A DNA stretch of 64,000 bases from Rutstroemia sp. NJR-2017a BVV2 (lineage: Eukaryota > Ascomycota > Leotiomycetes > Helotiales > Rutstroemiaceae), in contig NJPS01000011.1 of the NCBI GenBank assembly GCA_002946415.1, forward strand, positions 372,001 through 436,000, written 5' to 3'. Made by a program: the position numbers and the translations under genes. Below are positions 44,530-56,315 of the stretch, one piece after another; position 1 is the stretch's first letter; the number at the start of each line of letters is the position of its first letter. Under the pieces are notes generated by a model that saw only the letters and a list, made by a program, of their open reading frames with translations, did no database searches and was not told the DNA's origin.

Positions 44530-46416
44530 ATGGCTTATCGCAGCGGCTTTCTCCAGTCAAGGATGAGCCAATGCAAATTCACACTGCCCAGATTGGGCAG
44601 ATGCCCGAACACAACAAACATGGGTGCTCAGCATTGTCACGAGCATGCATGGGAAAGACAACGTCCACTATTATGCCACGCCGTACTCCCCGGAGGCCGA
44701 ATATGTCGATCTGACGACAGCGTCAGCGACTACTTCCGCTGCCGGCTACACTGGAAATTCTGCGACTGGAGATACTTCCCGGAGAACTCGGTGGCCGGAA
44801 TTCAATGCACCCGCGAGGCGTTGCATCCACCCGATGGCCACGGTTCCTTCTGCGCTCTTCATAGCAGCCCGAATCGATTCGACGAAGGAGAGCGCATGAG
44901 CTCCAAGTGGCCACATCCTACCCCTGGGGAAACCCCAACGAAATCCTATACCGGACACGAGTATCCGAATCGCAGCTGCTGCGCAGAAACTATCCAACAG
45001 TGGCAGACCGCGTATCCGGATGCCCGCATAGGTGAAATTACTGGGCCGATGAATCCCGAGCTCTATGCGCAAATCGTAAATTCCAACACGCTTCCGTCTA
45101 CAGCTGACACATCCGGAGCTAGTACTAGCCAGCAGATGCCGCAACGCCCTGCCGGCTCACAGAATCGGGCCCGACCAGATTATATCAGTATGCACGCGAA
45201 TAGGCCACTGAGCACCCGGCCTCCTAGGACTCTTGCTTATGAACCCAACCGCTCAACTCCGTCTTCAAGTACCACGACGGAAGCAACCACCAGCCAGCGG
45301 CCGCAGGCCCAAGCACTCCTTGACAGGTTCCATATCCAGATCCAGAGCCAGTCATCTTCTCAGGTTAGTAGCAGCAGAGCGCAGTCCAGTGCCTCCAGCA
45401 GCCGCAACACTGAAGTTCCACTCGGGAGCGCAGTTGGCGTCCTGCAATTCCCTTTTCCAGGTCTCAGCGCACCTCCAGGACTTGCTGCACCTCCAGAATT
45501 TGCTGCACTTCCAGGATTTGCTGTACCTCCGCCTCTTCCCCCACGCCCAGGTCTCCTCGAACGTATAGGTCTCGTCAGCCCAGGGCTCGGTAGTCATCGA
45601 GCTCCCGCTTCGCGCGAGAGGAACACCGTTTCTACTCCACCCCGAGTTATCGATCCGAACAGCTTTCGGCGACAGCCAGCCCAAGCTCAAGCTCAAGCTC
45701 CCCCTCGTCACCAAAGCGATCGCCCCGATCCCTCCTCTCCACGGAGTGCGAGGACCGTCGATGTGAACAGCTCTTGGCGGCAGACACTTCAACCGCAAGC
45801 TCCACCTCGTCACCAAAACGATCGTCCCGATCCCTCCTCTCCACGGAGTGCGAGGACCATCGATATGATCAGCTCTTGGCGGCAGACAGTTCAACCCCAA
45901 GCTCAAGCTGCACCTCCCTCCGAACCCACCACAAGGACCATCATCCGCCGCGAGATCTCTCCAGCTCCAGCTCCAGCTGCACCTCCCTCCGAACCCTCCG
46001 CGTTGACCATCATCGACCCAAACAGCTTCCGCCGCGATATCTTCCAAGCGCAGCCTCAACCTCTCGGTCCCTCTCGCGCCGAACCCGGATTCTCACGTCG
46101 CGTAAGGAGCAACCCTCGCGTAAGGAGCAACCCTCCCGTAAGCGGTCCTCCCCGTCCCCCTCTATTCCCAGCTGCAAGTCCTATTAACACCAGCAGTACC
46201 AACCCCTTCTCCTTTGCAAGTACTATTAACACCAGCACTAGCAACACCCAGGAGGAGCAGCAGCCTCAGCCACCTCGCTGGCCCATACTCCGGTCCGAAC
46301 ATCCTCTTGTGCAACCTGTGAACACGAGACGCATACTAAGAGCGACGGGCGCGGGCGGCAGGCACAGACGGTCGCCGAGTGGGCTGCGGAATGAGATTCG
46401 GAGAGATAGTGAGTGA
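44530..46416 (+). CDS. Orphan protein with three Cys-Cys-Cys-His modules and a long Pro/Ser-rich tail
   Basis: An intronless frame of 628 residues. The first 115 residues hold three repeats of a C-x9/14-C-x10/14-C-x2-H pattern: Cys15, Cys25, Cys36, His39; Cys49, Cys59, Cys71, His74; Cys78, Cys93, Cys108, His111. The spacing and the final C-x2-H (CHEH, CRLH, CALH) suggest metal-binding knuckles. Residues 120-170 form a short Trp/Pro-rich part. From about 170 onward the protein is disordered and rich in Pro, Ser, Gln, Ala and Arg, including a 34-residue tandem repeat. There is no signal peptide or membrane segment. I do not recognise the family; a nuclear or nucleic-acid role is speculation. 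Confidence 0.65.
   Translation: MAYRSGFLQSRMSQCKFTLPRLGRCPNTTNMGAQHCHEHAWERQRPLLCHAVLPGGRICRSDDSVSDYFRCRLHWKFCDWRYFPENSVAGIQCTREALHPPDGHGSFCALHSSPNRFDEGERMSSKWPHPTPGETPTKSYTGHEYPNRSCCAETIQQWQTAYPDARIGEITGPMNPELYAQIVNSNTLPSTADTSGASTSQQMPQRPAGSQNRARPDYISMHANRPLSTRPPRTLAYEPNRSTPSSSTTTEATTSQRPQAQALLDRFHIQIQSQSSSQVSSSRAQSSASSSRNTEVPLGSAVGVLQFPFPGLSAPPGLAAPPEFAALPGFAVPPPLPPRPGLLERIGLVSPGLGSHRAPASRERNTVSTPPRVIDPNSFRRQPAQAQAQAPPRHQSDRPDPSSPRSARTVDVNSSWRQTLQPQAPPRHQNDRPDPSSPRSARTIDMISSWRQTVQPQAQAAPPSEPTTRTIIRREISPAPAPAAPPSEPSALTIIDPNSFRRDIFQAQPQPLGPSRAEPGFSRRVRSNPRVRSNPPVSGPPRPPLFPAASPINTSSTNPFSFASTINTSTSNTQEEQQPQPPRWPILRSEHPLVQPVNTRRILRATGAGGRHRRSPSGLRNEIRRDSE
45661..45930 (+). repeat. 102-bp coding tandem repeat (34 residues)
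   Basis: Copies start at 45661, 45769 and 45871 with agctttcggcgacag or agctcttggcggcag. Each encodes S-F/W-RQ...PRHQxDRPDPSSPRSARTxD. The second and third starts are exactly 102 bases apart; the first copy is six bases longer owing to an extra QA pair. The third copy decays after about 45 bases. Confidence 0.85.
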
Positions 46417-46866
46417 GTGGATGAGATGTTGAATATTTCTTTGGTGGGTACATTCCTTTGCTTAGTCTTTCTCCAATCTTTTGGCGCGTGCATAGTTTGA
46501 TACGATCTTTCCGTGGGTGGGTCAGTTTCCTGTTTAGTATATGGTATCAATATTTCCTTCGTCAGGTCACACAATTCTCTTATTACAATCGATAATTCTC
46601 AATACTATTTTTCATATACCTCATAGCTATTTTGTCCTATTTTTGAACCGAAGTCATGTCGAGGAAGTAATAGAACTTCCTCATAATATACCTAATTGAG
46701 CAACACTATCAACATCTAGTAAAAATTCATGTAGTCTACCCACTGTTCCTTTTGATTTTCTACATATTTTTGCTATGTACAATTTTCAGATATCCGTTTT
46801 CTCTTGCGTATATAAAATAAAAATTTTTCGTCTGTAACGCGTAATCCTTTGATATAAATAAGTCGT
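46417..46866. other. Intergenic region between convergent genes
   Basis: No gene seen. It is AT-rich; 3' flanks of the orphan Cys/His gene and the aminotransferase. Confidence 0.5.
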
Positions 46867-48203
46867 CTATGCCTTCTGGTATCCAGCATCAGAGAGGCCC
46901 GTCTCCAAAGCCTTAATAGCACGGTCGATATCATCACGCTTTGGGTCAGTCTAGGGCAATCATGTTAGCTCCCACTTCATCAAACCAGAATCTGCAATTG
47001 AGGTCTACTTACCACACTGACACCCATGTGACCAAATCTGACATATTTCGTAGCAATCTCCTTATGCAGACCACCGGCGAAGATAACACCCTTCTTCATC
47101 AAGTTTGGCAGCAACTCTGGGGCCTTCACATTTTCAGGAAGGTAGATAGCTGTCATGCCATTTGCTTGGTCGGCGGGGTTGGATGCTAATTGCTTGAGGC
47201 CGAGGTCGCTGACAGCTTTCTTGATTTTTTGGGAAGCGGCTCTGTGGGCTGCGAAGCGCTCAGACAATGGCTTGGAAAGGATCTGAGTCAGGGAAGTGTG
47301 AAGAGCACGAATCAACTGAGGTGAAGGAGTGGCAAAATATGAGGGTTTCTTTGCTTCGTAGTTTTGCATAACTGGGAGTGAATATTAGTCGTGTAAGGGG
47401 TGTAAAACAGGATAATCTACTTACTTGGAAGCCAGTTCTTGAACGATGCGAAGTACGATCCAGGAGGAGTTTTCCGGTTCTTGAAGCTCTCGATCGCTCG
47501 GCCACTGTAATAAGAAATGGATAGACCGGCAGGACATCCAATAGCCTTCTGACTGGCAGTAATAACGGCATCCAAACCCCACTTGTCGAATTCGATTTCC
47601 TCGCACCCAACACTGCACACACCATCCACGACAAACAGAGTATCGGGAGAAACTCTATGAACCAATTCCGAAAGCTTCTCGAGCTCACTCAACACACCTG
47701 TTGAAGTATCAACATGTGTAACCGTCAACAACTTGTATTTCTTCTCCTTCAAGGCCTTCTCAATCTCTGGCAGTTGTGGTCTAGAACCAATTGGTGCTTT
47801 CAGTTGCGTGGCTTTCACACCATACGTTTCGAAGCAGTCGGCGAACGAGTCTGCGAAATATCCGGTATGGAGAACCAATACATCATCGCCTGGCTCAGCC
47901 AAGTTCGCAGCAACGAGATCCCAGCCGAGAGTGCCGGAACCGGAAATAACGAGGGGTTGGGAAGAGGTGTCGGTGGATTGGAAGAGTTTCCTCAACATTG
48001 ATAGAGTTTCGCCGAATACTGCGACGAAAGGTGCGCCAACATGACTCTCGCTGTCGGAGAAAAAACGTCAGCAGGGAAGTTCCTCAGTTTCTGTGTTGGT
48101 ATAATACAACGTACCTGAAATGGCTCATCGACTGCAAGACCGCATCATCGAACTCAATTGGGCCCGGAATGAGCAAGGCGGGGTGATCTGGTTGACTGGA
48201 CAT
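46867..48203 (-). CDS. AGX1: Alanine-glyoxylate aminotransferase
   Basis: Exons 48115-48203, 47425-48050, 47013-47371 and 46867-46950 encode 385 residues, as expected for the class V aminotransferase. Landmarks: LIPGPIEFDDAVLQSMSHF at the start, SGSGTLGWDLVAANL, the cofactor Asp172 in FVVDGVCSVG, and the PLP Lys198 in ITASQKAIGCPAGLS. The C-terminal part has FAGGLHKEIATKYVRFGHMG. It makes glycine from glyoxylate and alanine. The C terminus (AGYQKA) is not a peroxisomal signal. The frame stays open, without an ATG, to 48459 upstream of the first Met, which may bear on targeting (see findings). Confidence 0.93.
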
Positions 48204-48993
48204 CTTGGTGTTATCTGAGCTTTTCGAGCTGCTTAATGTCCTTGATTGAATCGTCGGCGAGGTCTGAAGAGAAGAATCTGCTATGTTCGGATCGATATGT
48301 CTGGAAATAGCAGACAGTCTTGCGTGAGGAGCCACGATGTAACTGATGGCGGGGTAAACCACCTTTCTTAACGCCAGTTTGGTTATCGGTTCCGTTAATG
48401 TCCGATTGGACAAACAAGGTGTATCTTTCAGGTAAGGAATGAACAGATTGGCTTGGCTCTATAAACTTCTTTCTACAGTAATGACTGTTTACACAGAATC
48501 CTAGAATGAGCGGTAGAAGAATCGAAAATATGGGGATAAGATTTAACTGGCCCTTTAAATCCACACTCTATATACCATGTTTTCTCCGAGATCGCACGGG
48601 CGCTTCGGGGAGGTCCGTTGTAAGTAACGGAGTCTGGAAACGGCAGTCTAGGGTGTCTGAACGTCAACAAAAAGTTTCAATCCGAGAAGAAAATTTTCTA
48701 TATTCTACAACTTCAATGGTGGGATTGTCCCGTCTAATGAAGACGTCGAAGAATCTATGGGGATTTTGAGATGAGAAGTCTATATACTGCCTTCAGCAAC
48801 CAAGAAGTGATGACAACGCCATCCCATGCTATGTTTTGTTATAGTCGTTACAAAACGTGAATCGTTAGTTACACCCATGCCGCCCGCTCTATGTTCATAT
48901 CATACACCCCCAGATTGAGTAGGAGAGGATATCTTGAGATGCCCTCAATATATACACATTTCTGCACTCAAATCAGCCACCTTCTCCCACATA
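48204..48993. other. Intergenic region
   Basis: No independent gene seen. The part next to the aminotransferase is open in its frame (48204-48458). The remainder is AT-rich flank of the DUF1279 gene, which is transcribed in the same direction. Confidence 0.5.
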
Positions 48994-50001
48994 CTATGGC
49001 TTCTTTGTCTTTTTAGTCGAGATATGCGCAGCCCTCTTTGCCGCTTTGGTTTCTTTTGTTGTTCGTTTGCCGATGTCCCACCCCCATGATCTCAGAGTCT
49101 TCACAACCTTTGGCGTGATAGCGGCTGTCAAGGGAACTCGAACGAACATAAAGGACTTGTGGATGGCGTATGCGAGGGCGAGTTGTGTAGCGAGACTTGC
49201 ATCCTTTTTGTTCGCTTCCTCTGCCTCTTCTACTCCCCACCCGGCCATTTCTACGCCCTCGTTCATCTTTTCAGAGCTAGAGACATCTTTTTCTGCCTGT
49301 TTCATTGAGGAGCGCCAGTCGTGCCAGGTTTTTGCCACGGATTCGGGTATAACCTTTTTGGCATTTTCCACGATCATGTGTTCCAATTCGCCTTGAAGAA
49401 TGGTTAGCCAAGTAACAATGCATGGTCAAAGACGTCAGACACATTGTTTGATTCGATTTCACAATAGAAGCCAACACTACGCAAGCGTTGCCCCCTTGTA
49501 GAATGCACTTTGTAAAAGCCCGCACTTACCAATTCTATCAGTCCCAAGGTATCTCACCAGCAAGTAACAGAAGGGGAAATCTGCAGCACTCAGGAACAGA
49601 TAAACACCCAAAACACTCCACCCATACTCCCTAATTAGCTTCTTCAACCTCCCCGACAATGTCGTCGGATCTCCTTCAGCTGCAATCCGGGCCTTCTCAC
49701 TCGCGTCTCGCCATGATTTCGACTTATGAAAATATCTCTTCGTATTCGTACGTATCAGTTGTAGAAGGGAGTTCGAAGAGGGCTGGGGATTGGATGAGAA
49801 TGTAAAACTGGTATTTGGTCGAGACCTAATGCGGAATGCTACCGAGGACTGAGAGGAAGTCGAAGTCGTCAAAGGTCTTCGTGGGAAATTGCGCGCGACG
49901 GTTTGTCTTATTGGATTGGAGGTATGACCAGCGTTTCTGGCTGTAGTGAGGATATGCCGGGCCTCGAATGCTCCAAAGCTTGACGTTGCTGCGCGGAACA
50001 T
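48994..50001 (-). CDS. DUF1279 (FAM210-like) mitochondrial inner membrane protein
   Basis: Exons 49530-50001 and 48994-49391 encode 289 residues. The first 90 residues are rich in Arg, Ser and Thr with almost no acids, a typical mitochondrial presequence. The DUF1279 core follows: GRLKKLIREYGWSVLGVYLF, LSAADFPFCYLLVRYLGTD, and after the junction GELEHMIVENAKKVIPESV. A second hydrophobic part (ASLATQLALAYAIHKSFMFV, RVPLTAAITPKVVKTLRSWG) is the other conserved end of the domain. The C terminus is Lys-rich. Relatives in animals (FAM210) affect mitochondrial translation; the fungal role is unknown. A low-conservation insert of about 70 residues separates the two halves of the domain. Confidence 0.86.
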
Positions 50002-51170
50002 GGCTGTTTGTGGTCTGCTTTGAGCGAGATCAACAGATTTTGCTTGGTGCTATTCGATCTGGAGGGAGATAAACAGCTCCCCCAAGATGGTGCAATCCGC
50101 GCAAAGCCGTTCTCTGTCTTGTCGTGGACGGAATAATTTTCAACGCAGGATTTTGACTCTTCAATCGTCTTTTCGTCTTGTCCGAATATCTCCGCTATTA
50201 AATGATGCTTGTCTGAAAGCAGCTACCAAGCCTCAAATGGTGGTTTAGACTCGACTTCCTATCTCCATTCCTTTCAGTCCATTGTAAGTTGCTAATTCAA
50301 ACACATGGAGAAAAATATGAAGAACATACGTTCGTTGGCATTATTCAATTCTTCATGACCTAACCAAAAATTTGGTGAGACTGCATGTTACGTTTTTTGG
50401 CCCGGCAAATCCCATATGTTTACAAGGGGAGCTGCACGGTGATGAAGAAAATGCAGCTTCGAGAAAGTACGGCCAACTTTAGGACCATCTTGCGCATCAC
50501 TAGGGCTGACTACGGCGGAACAAGTAGAACAATCAGACGATTCAACTGCAGTCACTCGACGACATATGTGCACCAAAAGAACTGGAGCATAATGAGACAG
50601 ATGTCTATGTTTGCGTCGAGGCAGTTCATTCGGCGAATTCAACATGACGGAACTTGGATAACATGAAAGACGAGTACGCAATCTCTATATATATGGTCAA
50701 GGCAGCGTAACGTAAGTGCAACGCAACGCAAACAACAAATCGAAGATGAATCGTTCTCTACGTTCCATATTCCCAACCAATAATTCTTCTCTTATGGAGT
50801 TGACGGTGCGATGGTTTTCATCTTCACCAGCAAAGACTTTGAAAAATGGCAAGAAGTGCATACTTACTAGCAAGCAAATCTCTGAACTCTTTGAGATTTG
50901 CAGCTTGGCAGAAGGCATACGTTAAATGCTACTTTTATTAACAATCACAATCTTCCACTTATTGATATCACAGGAGCTTCATGGAGAGAAAAAATTGGAA
51001 TCGAACATCAATTCCGGATCGCAACAGCTACGGCACAGCCTAGAAAAAATATTATGTACAAATCAAACCACCGTCAGGCACAGCCTCTTTCAGCAAATCG
51101 CTGTCCCCCTTCTATCCCTTTCTATAGAATTTTCCCGAGCCCCGAGAACCAATGAACCATGTTAAGCTGC
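50002..51170. other. Intergenic region
   Basis: About 1.2 kb with no gene I can support. Overlapping short frames on both strands at 50385-50925 have no recognisable motifs. Confidence 0.45.
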
Positions 51171-52350
51171 TTAACACTTGACACCGCTTGGCATACCCTT
51201 GCACTTGGTGCTGGTCTTACCACCAGTAACGTTGACATCCCAGGACCATCCAGAGCAGGATGCGCAAAGAACGTAGACGTTGGTTGCGGATGAAGAAACG
51301 GTACCGTGGACGTTGGAGAGGGTAAGACCCTTGATCGGGACACCGCTGGTTGGGGTACCAGTTGGGGAGCCGTTCTCGTAATCTTGCTCAATGACAACAC
51401 CGTAGGAGGTGATACCAGAGAGGGTGATGTCCTTGTATGTAACACCGCTGACGGAACCGGTGGCACCAGAGACGGTCTTGACACGGACACCGTTGGCAGA
51501 GTTCTTGACAGTGGATGATTCGATAACGACGTCAGAGACAGTGTTGTCAGAGCGGCCACCGACGGAACCGATGGAGAGACCGTGTCCACCAGAGCAAGTT
51601 CCTCCAGAGAAGGTGATGCTAGTACCAGAGTTGATGGCCAAGCAGTCATCTTGGTTCTTGACGTTGGCGTTGATAATCTTGATGTTGGTGGAGCTTCCGA
51701 CGTCGAATGCATCAGTGTTGTGACCTCCAGCAGCGTCTCCGGCAGAGTTGTCAATGCTGATGTTCTCAAGAGTAAGACCAGATGCACCGTTGATGGAGAA
51801 GACTTGAACTGGGGAGTTCAAGATGTTGAGACCAGTGATGGAAGATGTGCCCTTCAAGGAGTGGGCATAGAAGAACTTTGGCTTGGTCTTTCCACCGTTG
51901 GTTCCCTTTCCATCCCAGTACTTGGCTCCAAGACCATCGAGCTTGTTGCCGGCGGCACCAGTGACGGTGATATCAGTTCCGGAGAAGGAGACAAGAGGTC
52001 CGGACCACTCGTCGTATTGGAAGGTGGTAGTACCTTGGAAGATGACCTGTGAATCGTTAGCGATTTGTTTGAGTCAAGAAAAATTCGGTATTGCATACGT
52101 GAGTGCCACTGTTGAGTCCGGTCATATCAAGAGTAGTTCCAGATGGGACAGTGATGCTGTCGAGAGTGATGGTAGCACAGCTCTTCTTGGACTTGGAAGC
52201 ACTGGCAGCATTGGTGAAGTGGCAAGAAGCTCCTCGCTTGACAGCGGCATCCTTAACATCAGGAGCGGCAGTAGGAGCAGGAGCAGGGATAGCAGAGGCG
52301 AAAGCAGCACAGCTGAGGAGAACGCCAATGGCGGAAGTGAATTGAACCAT
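51171..52350 (-). CDS. Endopolygalacturonase, GH28, secreted
   Basis: Exons 52099-52350 and 51171-52046 (52-nt intron) encode 375 residues. The signal peptide is [20 protein letters not shown], followed by an Ala/Pro propeptide ending at a KR site ([10 protein letters not shown]). The right-handed beta-helix carries every GH28 active-site motif: Asn194-Thr-Asp196, Asp217-Asp218, Gly-His239-Gly in GGHGLSIGS, and Arg272-Val-Lys274. The many short Ser/Thr/Asn strands fit the fold. It hydrolyses internal alpha-1,4 bonds of de-esterified pectin during plant tissue maceration. Codon use is strongly biased to C/T-ending codons, suggesting high expression. A pectin methylesterase gene faces away from it 2.6 kb to the right. 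Confidence 0.95.
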
Positions 52351-54942
52351 TTTGGTTGATTGTTAAAGAATGTAAAGAATGTAAAGAATGAGAGACAGTT
52401 GAAAGAGTGACTGAAGGTGGTGATGAGGAAAAAAAGAAGTTCTCACAACGATCCTGATGCCTTCTTTATACGTTGGCGATGAGGTAAAGGATGGGGGACC
52501 AACAACAAGTTCCGTTTCTCATTAGTTCCGATTCTCATTAAAGTTAACCTGATTAAAGTCATTAAGCTTACCAAGTCCCACTCCGAATTGATTCACTTTC
52601 GGCATGCCTGCAAACCCAGATTGCCGTTTAAAGCTGGACATCGGTGAGCCCCTGGACCGTACGAAGTAGCAACACGGTGGTTATGGCAAAACACTCTGTG
52701 GCTGCGATAGGTGGATTCATCGTTCGCTCTTCGGTCATAGCACATCCTTGTTTCTAGAATTCGGATCACTCCGTACTGTCAGACAGGGTAGAACGAGGAT
52801 TTTCACGATCTATGCGGTAAGTGGGCGTTAAAGGAGAGCTTGACAAAGCTTAGTATGACATGGCATATTGGCAATCTAGGATCTCTGTCAATGTTACTCT
52901 GAAATTCATATCGAAGTAACAGCGTGCGTGGGGCTTAGAACAATTTTCTGATTATTTCATATATCACTGACAGCATTACGATTTACGAAAGGTTTGATGT
53001 TTCATGTTGACGAGATATACTCTAGAACAGACGATCAAATTTGCGGCTCCAACCCCCTGAACTACGCCGCAAGGTCTCTCGGTATAATGCACATTAAAGT
53101 TCCATATATTTCCCTCCAATGAGATGGCGTCTGTGTTTCCTTGTGGACGGCTTTTATCCTTTTTGAGGTCGACTTAGCTTACAATGGGGCAGATAGCCGA
53201 CCATGGGTCGTCCCTTAATAAGATGAACTATGAAAATCAGACCTCATTTCGCAGGGAGGAACGAGCACATCGCAACACACCTGCACATGGCAAAAACTGC
53301 CGACACACCAAAACCCATGGACTTGTCCAGAAGAATCATACTTTTAACCCAATTCGCGCGTTTATTACAAAATTGTTTTTTGCACTTTGTGTGACTACCA
53401 CCCACACCCGCTTTCTCGATATACAAAGGTCATCCCACCCGAAACATGGGATTCTTCCTGCATGACCAAGAGTCCAAGAAATCCAACGCGGGTAGCCAAG
53501 CTGCCGTGTCGTCCCCCAGAATGCTTGATTACCGCCTTACTGCGCCAAGATATCCCTATATTCATTCTCCAGTATTGCAATCTATAGACACGTCGGCAAT
53601 AAGTCAAGCAACGCCAAGTTGGGCCATCTAGAAGGCGGACAATTGAATACATAGATTAAAGTCCGACCCGGCTTTGAGGAACACGGCAGACTTAATTTAT
53701 CGTCGCACAGTGCCGGTGAGAGTGAAGTGGAGTTATGGAAGAACTAGAAGATTCGGAAGAGAGGAGTCGAAGTCTCGGTCGATTTACTGCGGAGTCGGTG
53801 ACGGCAATGTGTATTAGTGAGTGCTAAATAAACCATGCAGTTCGCAAATCCAATAGATGAATTCTCCATCTTGTCATATGGACACCATATAAACATTGGA
53901 TTGAGTCAGTAGTGTATGACCCTTCCATTTTCAACGGTCCCCTATTCCAATTTGGTGAAAGCTTCACGGTGTGCTCTCTTATGCATATTCTACCGCGACT
54001 AAGTACCATCAGCTGATGGGCATTGTCCGAAATACGAAATACGAATTTTGTTTGAAATTCCCATTGGCGGCCTTGCCTTTTTCGATATTCCATCTATAAC
54101 CGTATAACGGCTCTTCGGCTTAGGAACAACAGGCCGATTTGGGACAATAGATTGTAGCTAGCTACTGTTGTTAGACGAATATTCTAATGATTTCACTGTC
54201 CAAGTATAATTTGGATAATATTGTCGGCCTATTATTTCTGCACCAGAGAGGACGATTTATCTCTGTGGGTATTCCTGGGCACAGTTGCGCTTGTGCCCGG
54301 CAAAGTAGCCGGAAGTTGGGCTGTGGTATGACCTTGTAGCAAGTGCAGAGACAATGTACTTTCGTAAGGTTCGGAAACGTGTTTGATGAAACCAACAAAA
54401 GAAATGACATAACTGTTGGTTTGTTTTGTAATCTCTTCCTGACTCCGAAGTCAGGGGCAGCCCGAAGCGTAAGATCTTACTTTTTCTCGAATTGTTCTTC
54501 CGCGCCGAGATACTATCGGGGATAAAGCACTGAAGTGGACGACCTCCAAGGCTCCACCAACCACAAAGGCAATTGGGCTCGGAATGTCTCACGTCGGTTA
54601 ATCCCTACCGTTCCCTCAACACCATAAACACTACAGTACTCCGCCCCTTGTCCATCCTGCGTCTTCGTGCAGCGTGTAGTGTGGGGTAGGTAGCTCCTGA
54701 TATCTCGACCACCATGTATGCGCCGGACATTGTTCCGCATCTATCTATCCCTACACACTTTTCGGCGTCTAATTGTCCCTCGTTGCGTATGCTTCCCCTC
54801 TCATGCACCTATGCCAATATTCGATCTACTTGATAAATGAAGCGAATGCCGTTTCGCTTCTTGGTATTCTAGGCATTGGAAGCTACACCTTTCATCCATA
54901 CATTTCTTCACTCTTCCCAATATATACTAGGCTCTTTGAAAG
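52351..54942. promoter_or_regulatory. Shared upstream region of polygalacturonase and pectin methylesterase
   Basis: About 2.6 kb between divergent pectinase genes with no gene I can support. A short repeat of aatgtaaag lies at about 52368-52390 in the polygalacturonase leader. Control elements for both genes should lie here; none can be named from sequence alone. Confidence 0.5.
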
Positions 54943-55985
54943 ATGCGTTTTCTACTTTCTCTCAGTACTTTCGTCACGGCCGTCCTAGCTACGGCCCGTA
55001 CTTCCGCTCCGTCTGGTGCTATCACCGTCGGATCTGGCGGTACTTACTCCACAGTATGTTTCTCCGTGACCTTTAGGCGCTTTACATTCTCTCTAACTTG
55101 TCTTTCCCGTAGTTCCAAAAAGCGGTTAACTCGCTCAGCACTAGCACCACTAGCACCCAAAGCATCTTCATCCTCGCCGGAACCTACACCGAGCAGGTGA
55201 CCATCCCAGCTTTGAAGGGTAAACTCAACGTCTACGGCTACACCACAGACACCTCCAGCTACGCCAAGAATGTAGTCAACATCCAGCACAGCAGCTCCCT
55301 CCTCAGCGGTGCCGCCAACGACGAAGAAACCGGAACCGTCATCAACTTGTCCGCCAACACCGCTTTCTACAACATCAACATCAAGAACACCTACGGACAG
55401 GGCTCGCAAGCGATTGCTCTCGCTGCCTACAACACCGACCAAGGCTACTACGGCGTCGGACTCTACGGATACCAAGATACTCTTTTGACTCAAATCGGAA
55501 ACCAAGTCTACGCCAAATGCTACATCGAGGGCGCTGTTGACTGGATCTTCGGCCAGCACTCCGTCGCCTGGTTCGACGGCTGCACCATCGCCGCCTCCGC
55601 TGCCAAAGGATCCATTACCGCGAACGGCCGTCCCTCCACCTCCGACCCCTCCTTCTACGTGATCCACAAGTCGACCATCCAAGCGAAATCCGGCGTCAGC
55701 ATCGCCGCTGGTTCAGTTTACCTCGGTCGTCCTTGGTCTGAGTATGCGCGCGTCGCGTACCAAGAGACTTCTATGAGCAGCATCATCAACAGTGCTGGGT
55801 GGTCGGTCTGGTCTACTAGCACGCCTAACACGGGGGATGTGCTGTTCGAGGAATACGATAACTCGGGTACTGGTGCTAGTGGTACTCGCGCTAGCTTTGC
55901 TAAGACTTACAAGACTCCTTATACCATCTCGGGAGTCATTGGTAGCAACTACGCTAGCTGGGTTGATACCTCTTACCTCTCTTAA
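54943..55985 (+). CDS. Pectin methylesterase (pectinesterase), CE8, secreted
   Basis: Exons 54943-55053 and 55113-55985 (59-nt intron) encode 327 residues. The signal peptide is MRFLLSLSTFVTAVLATA. The CE8 beta-helix shows GTYTEQV, Gln136 in YGQGSQAIAL, GYQDTLL with Asp159, GAVDWIFGQ with Asp180, and YLGRPWSEYARV with Arg243 and Trp245. All catalytic positions are in place. It removes methyl esters from homogalacturonan, releasing methanol and making pectin accessible to polygalacturonase, whose gene lies divergently upstream. Exon 2 has strong C-ending codon preference, a sign of high expression. Confidence 0.95.
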
Positions 55986-56315
55986 ATGGGTCCTGGTATC
56001 CCATGGAGCAGATTAGGAATTGAGGGATTTAGTGCTTGGGGGGTGTGAGGTGTTTAATATTGTATATATTGGTTCTTTCTGAGCTGCCGTTGGTGTAAGA
56101 CTCATTGCACATGTTGTACATGAATTGATGATCCTTTGATCAAATTTGACTCCCAATTTTCTGTTTCTTGTGACTCAATAATGCTTTGTTACGAAATCTG
56201 AGGATCAAGACTCTCCAGCCTTAACTCTTCACCATGGATTCAGATTAGGCACATTGCAGTATCCGAGCAATCAAGAGAAGATCAACCCACCGACAACGAA
56301 GTCGCAGAACGACCT
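55986..56315. other. 3' flank of pectin methylesterase
   Basis: No gene seen between the esterase stop and the transposon-derived element. Confidence 0.5.

Noticed and set aside
44624..45144. Shifted frames inside the Cys/His orphan gene
   Set aside because: They overlap the much longer frame with regularly spaced Cys/His modules and look like shadows.
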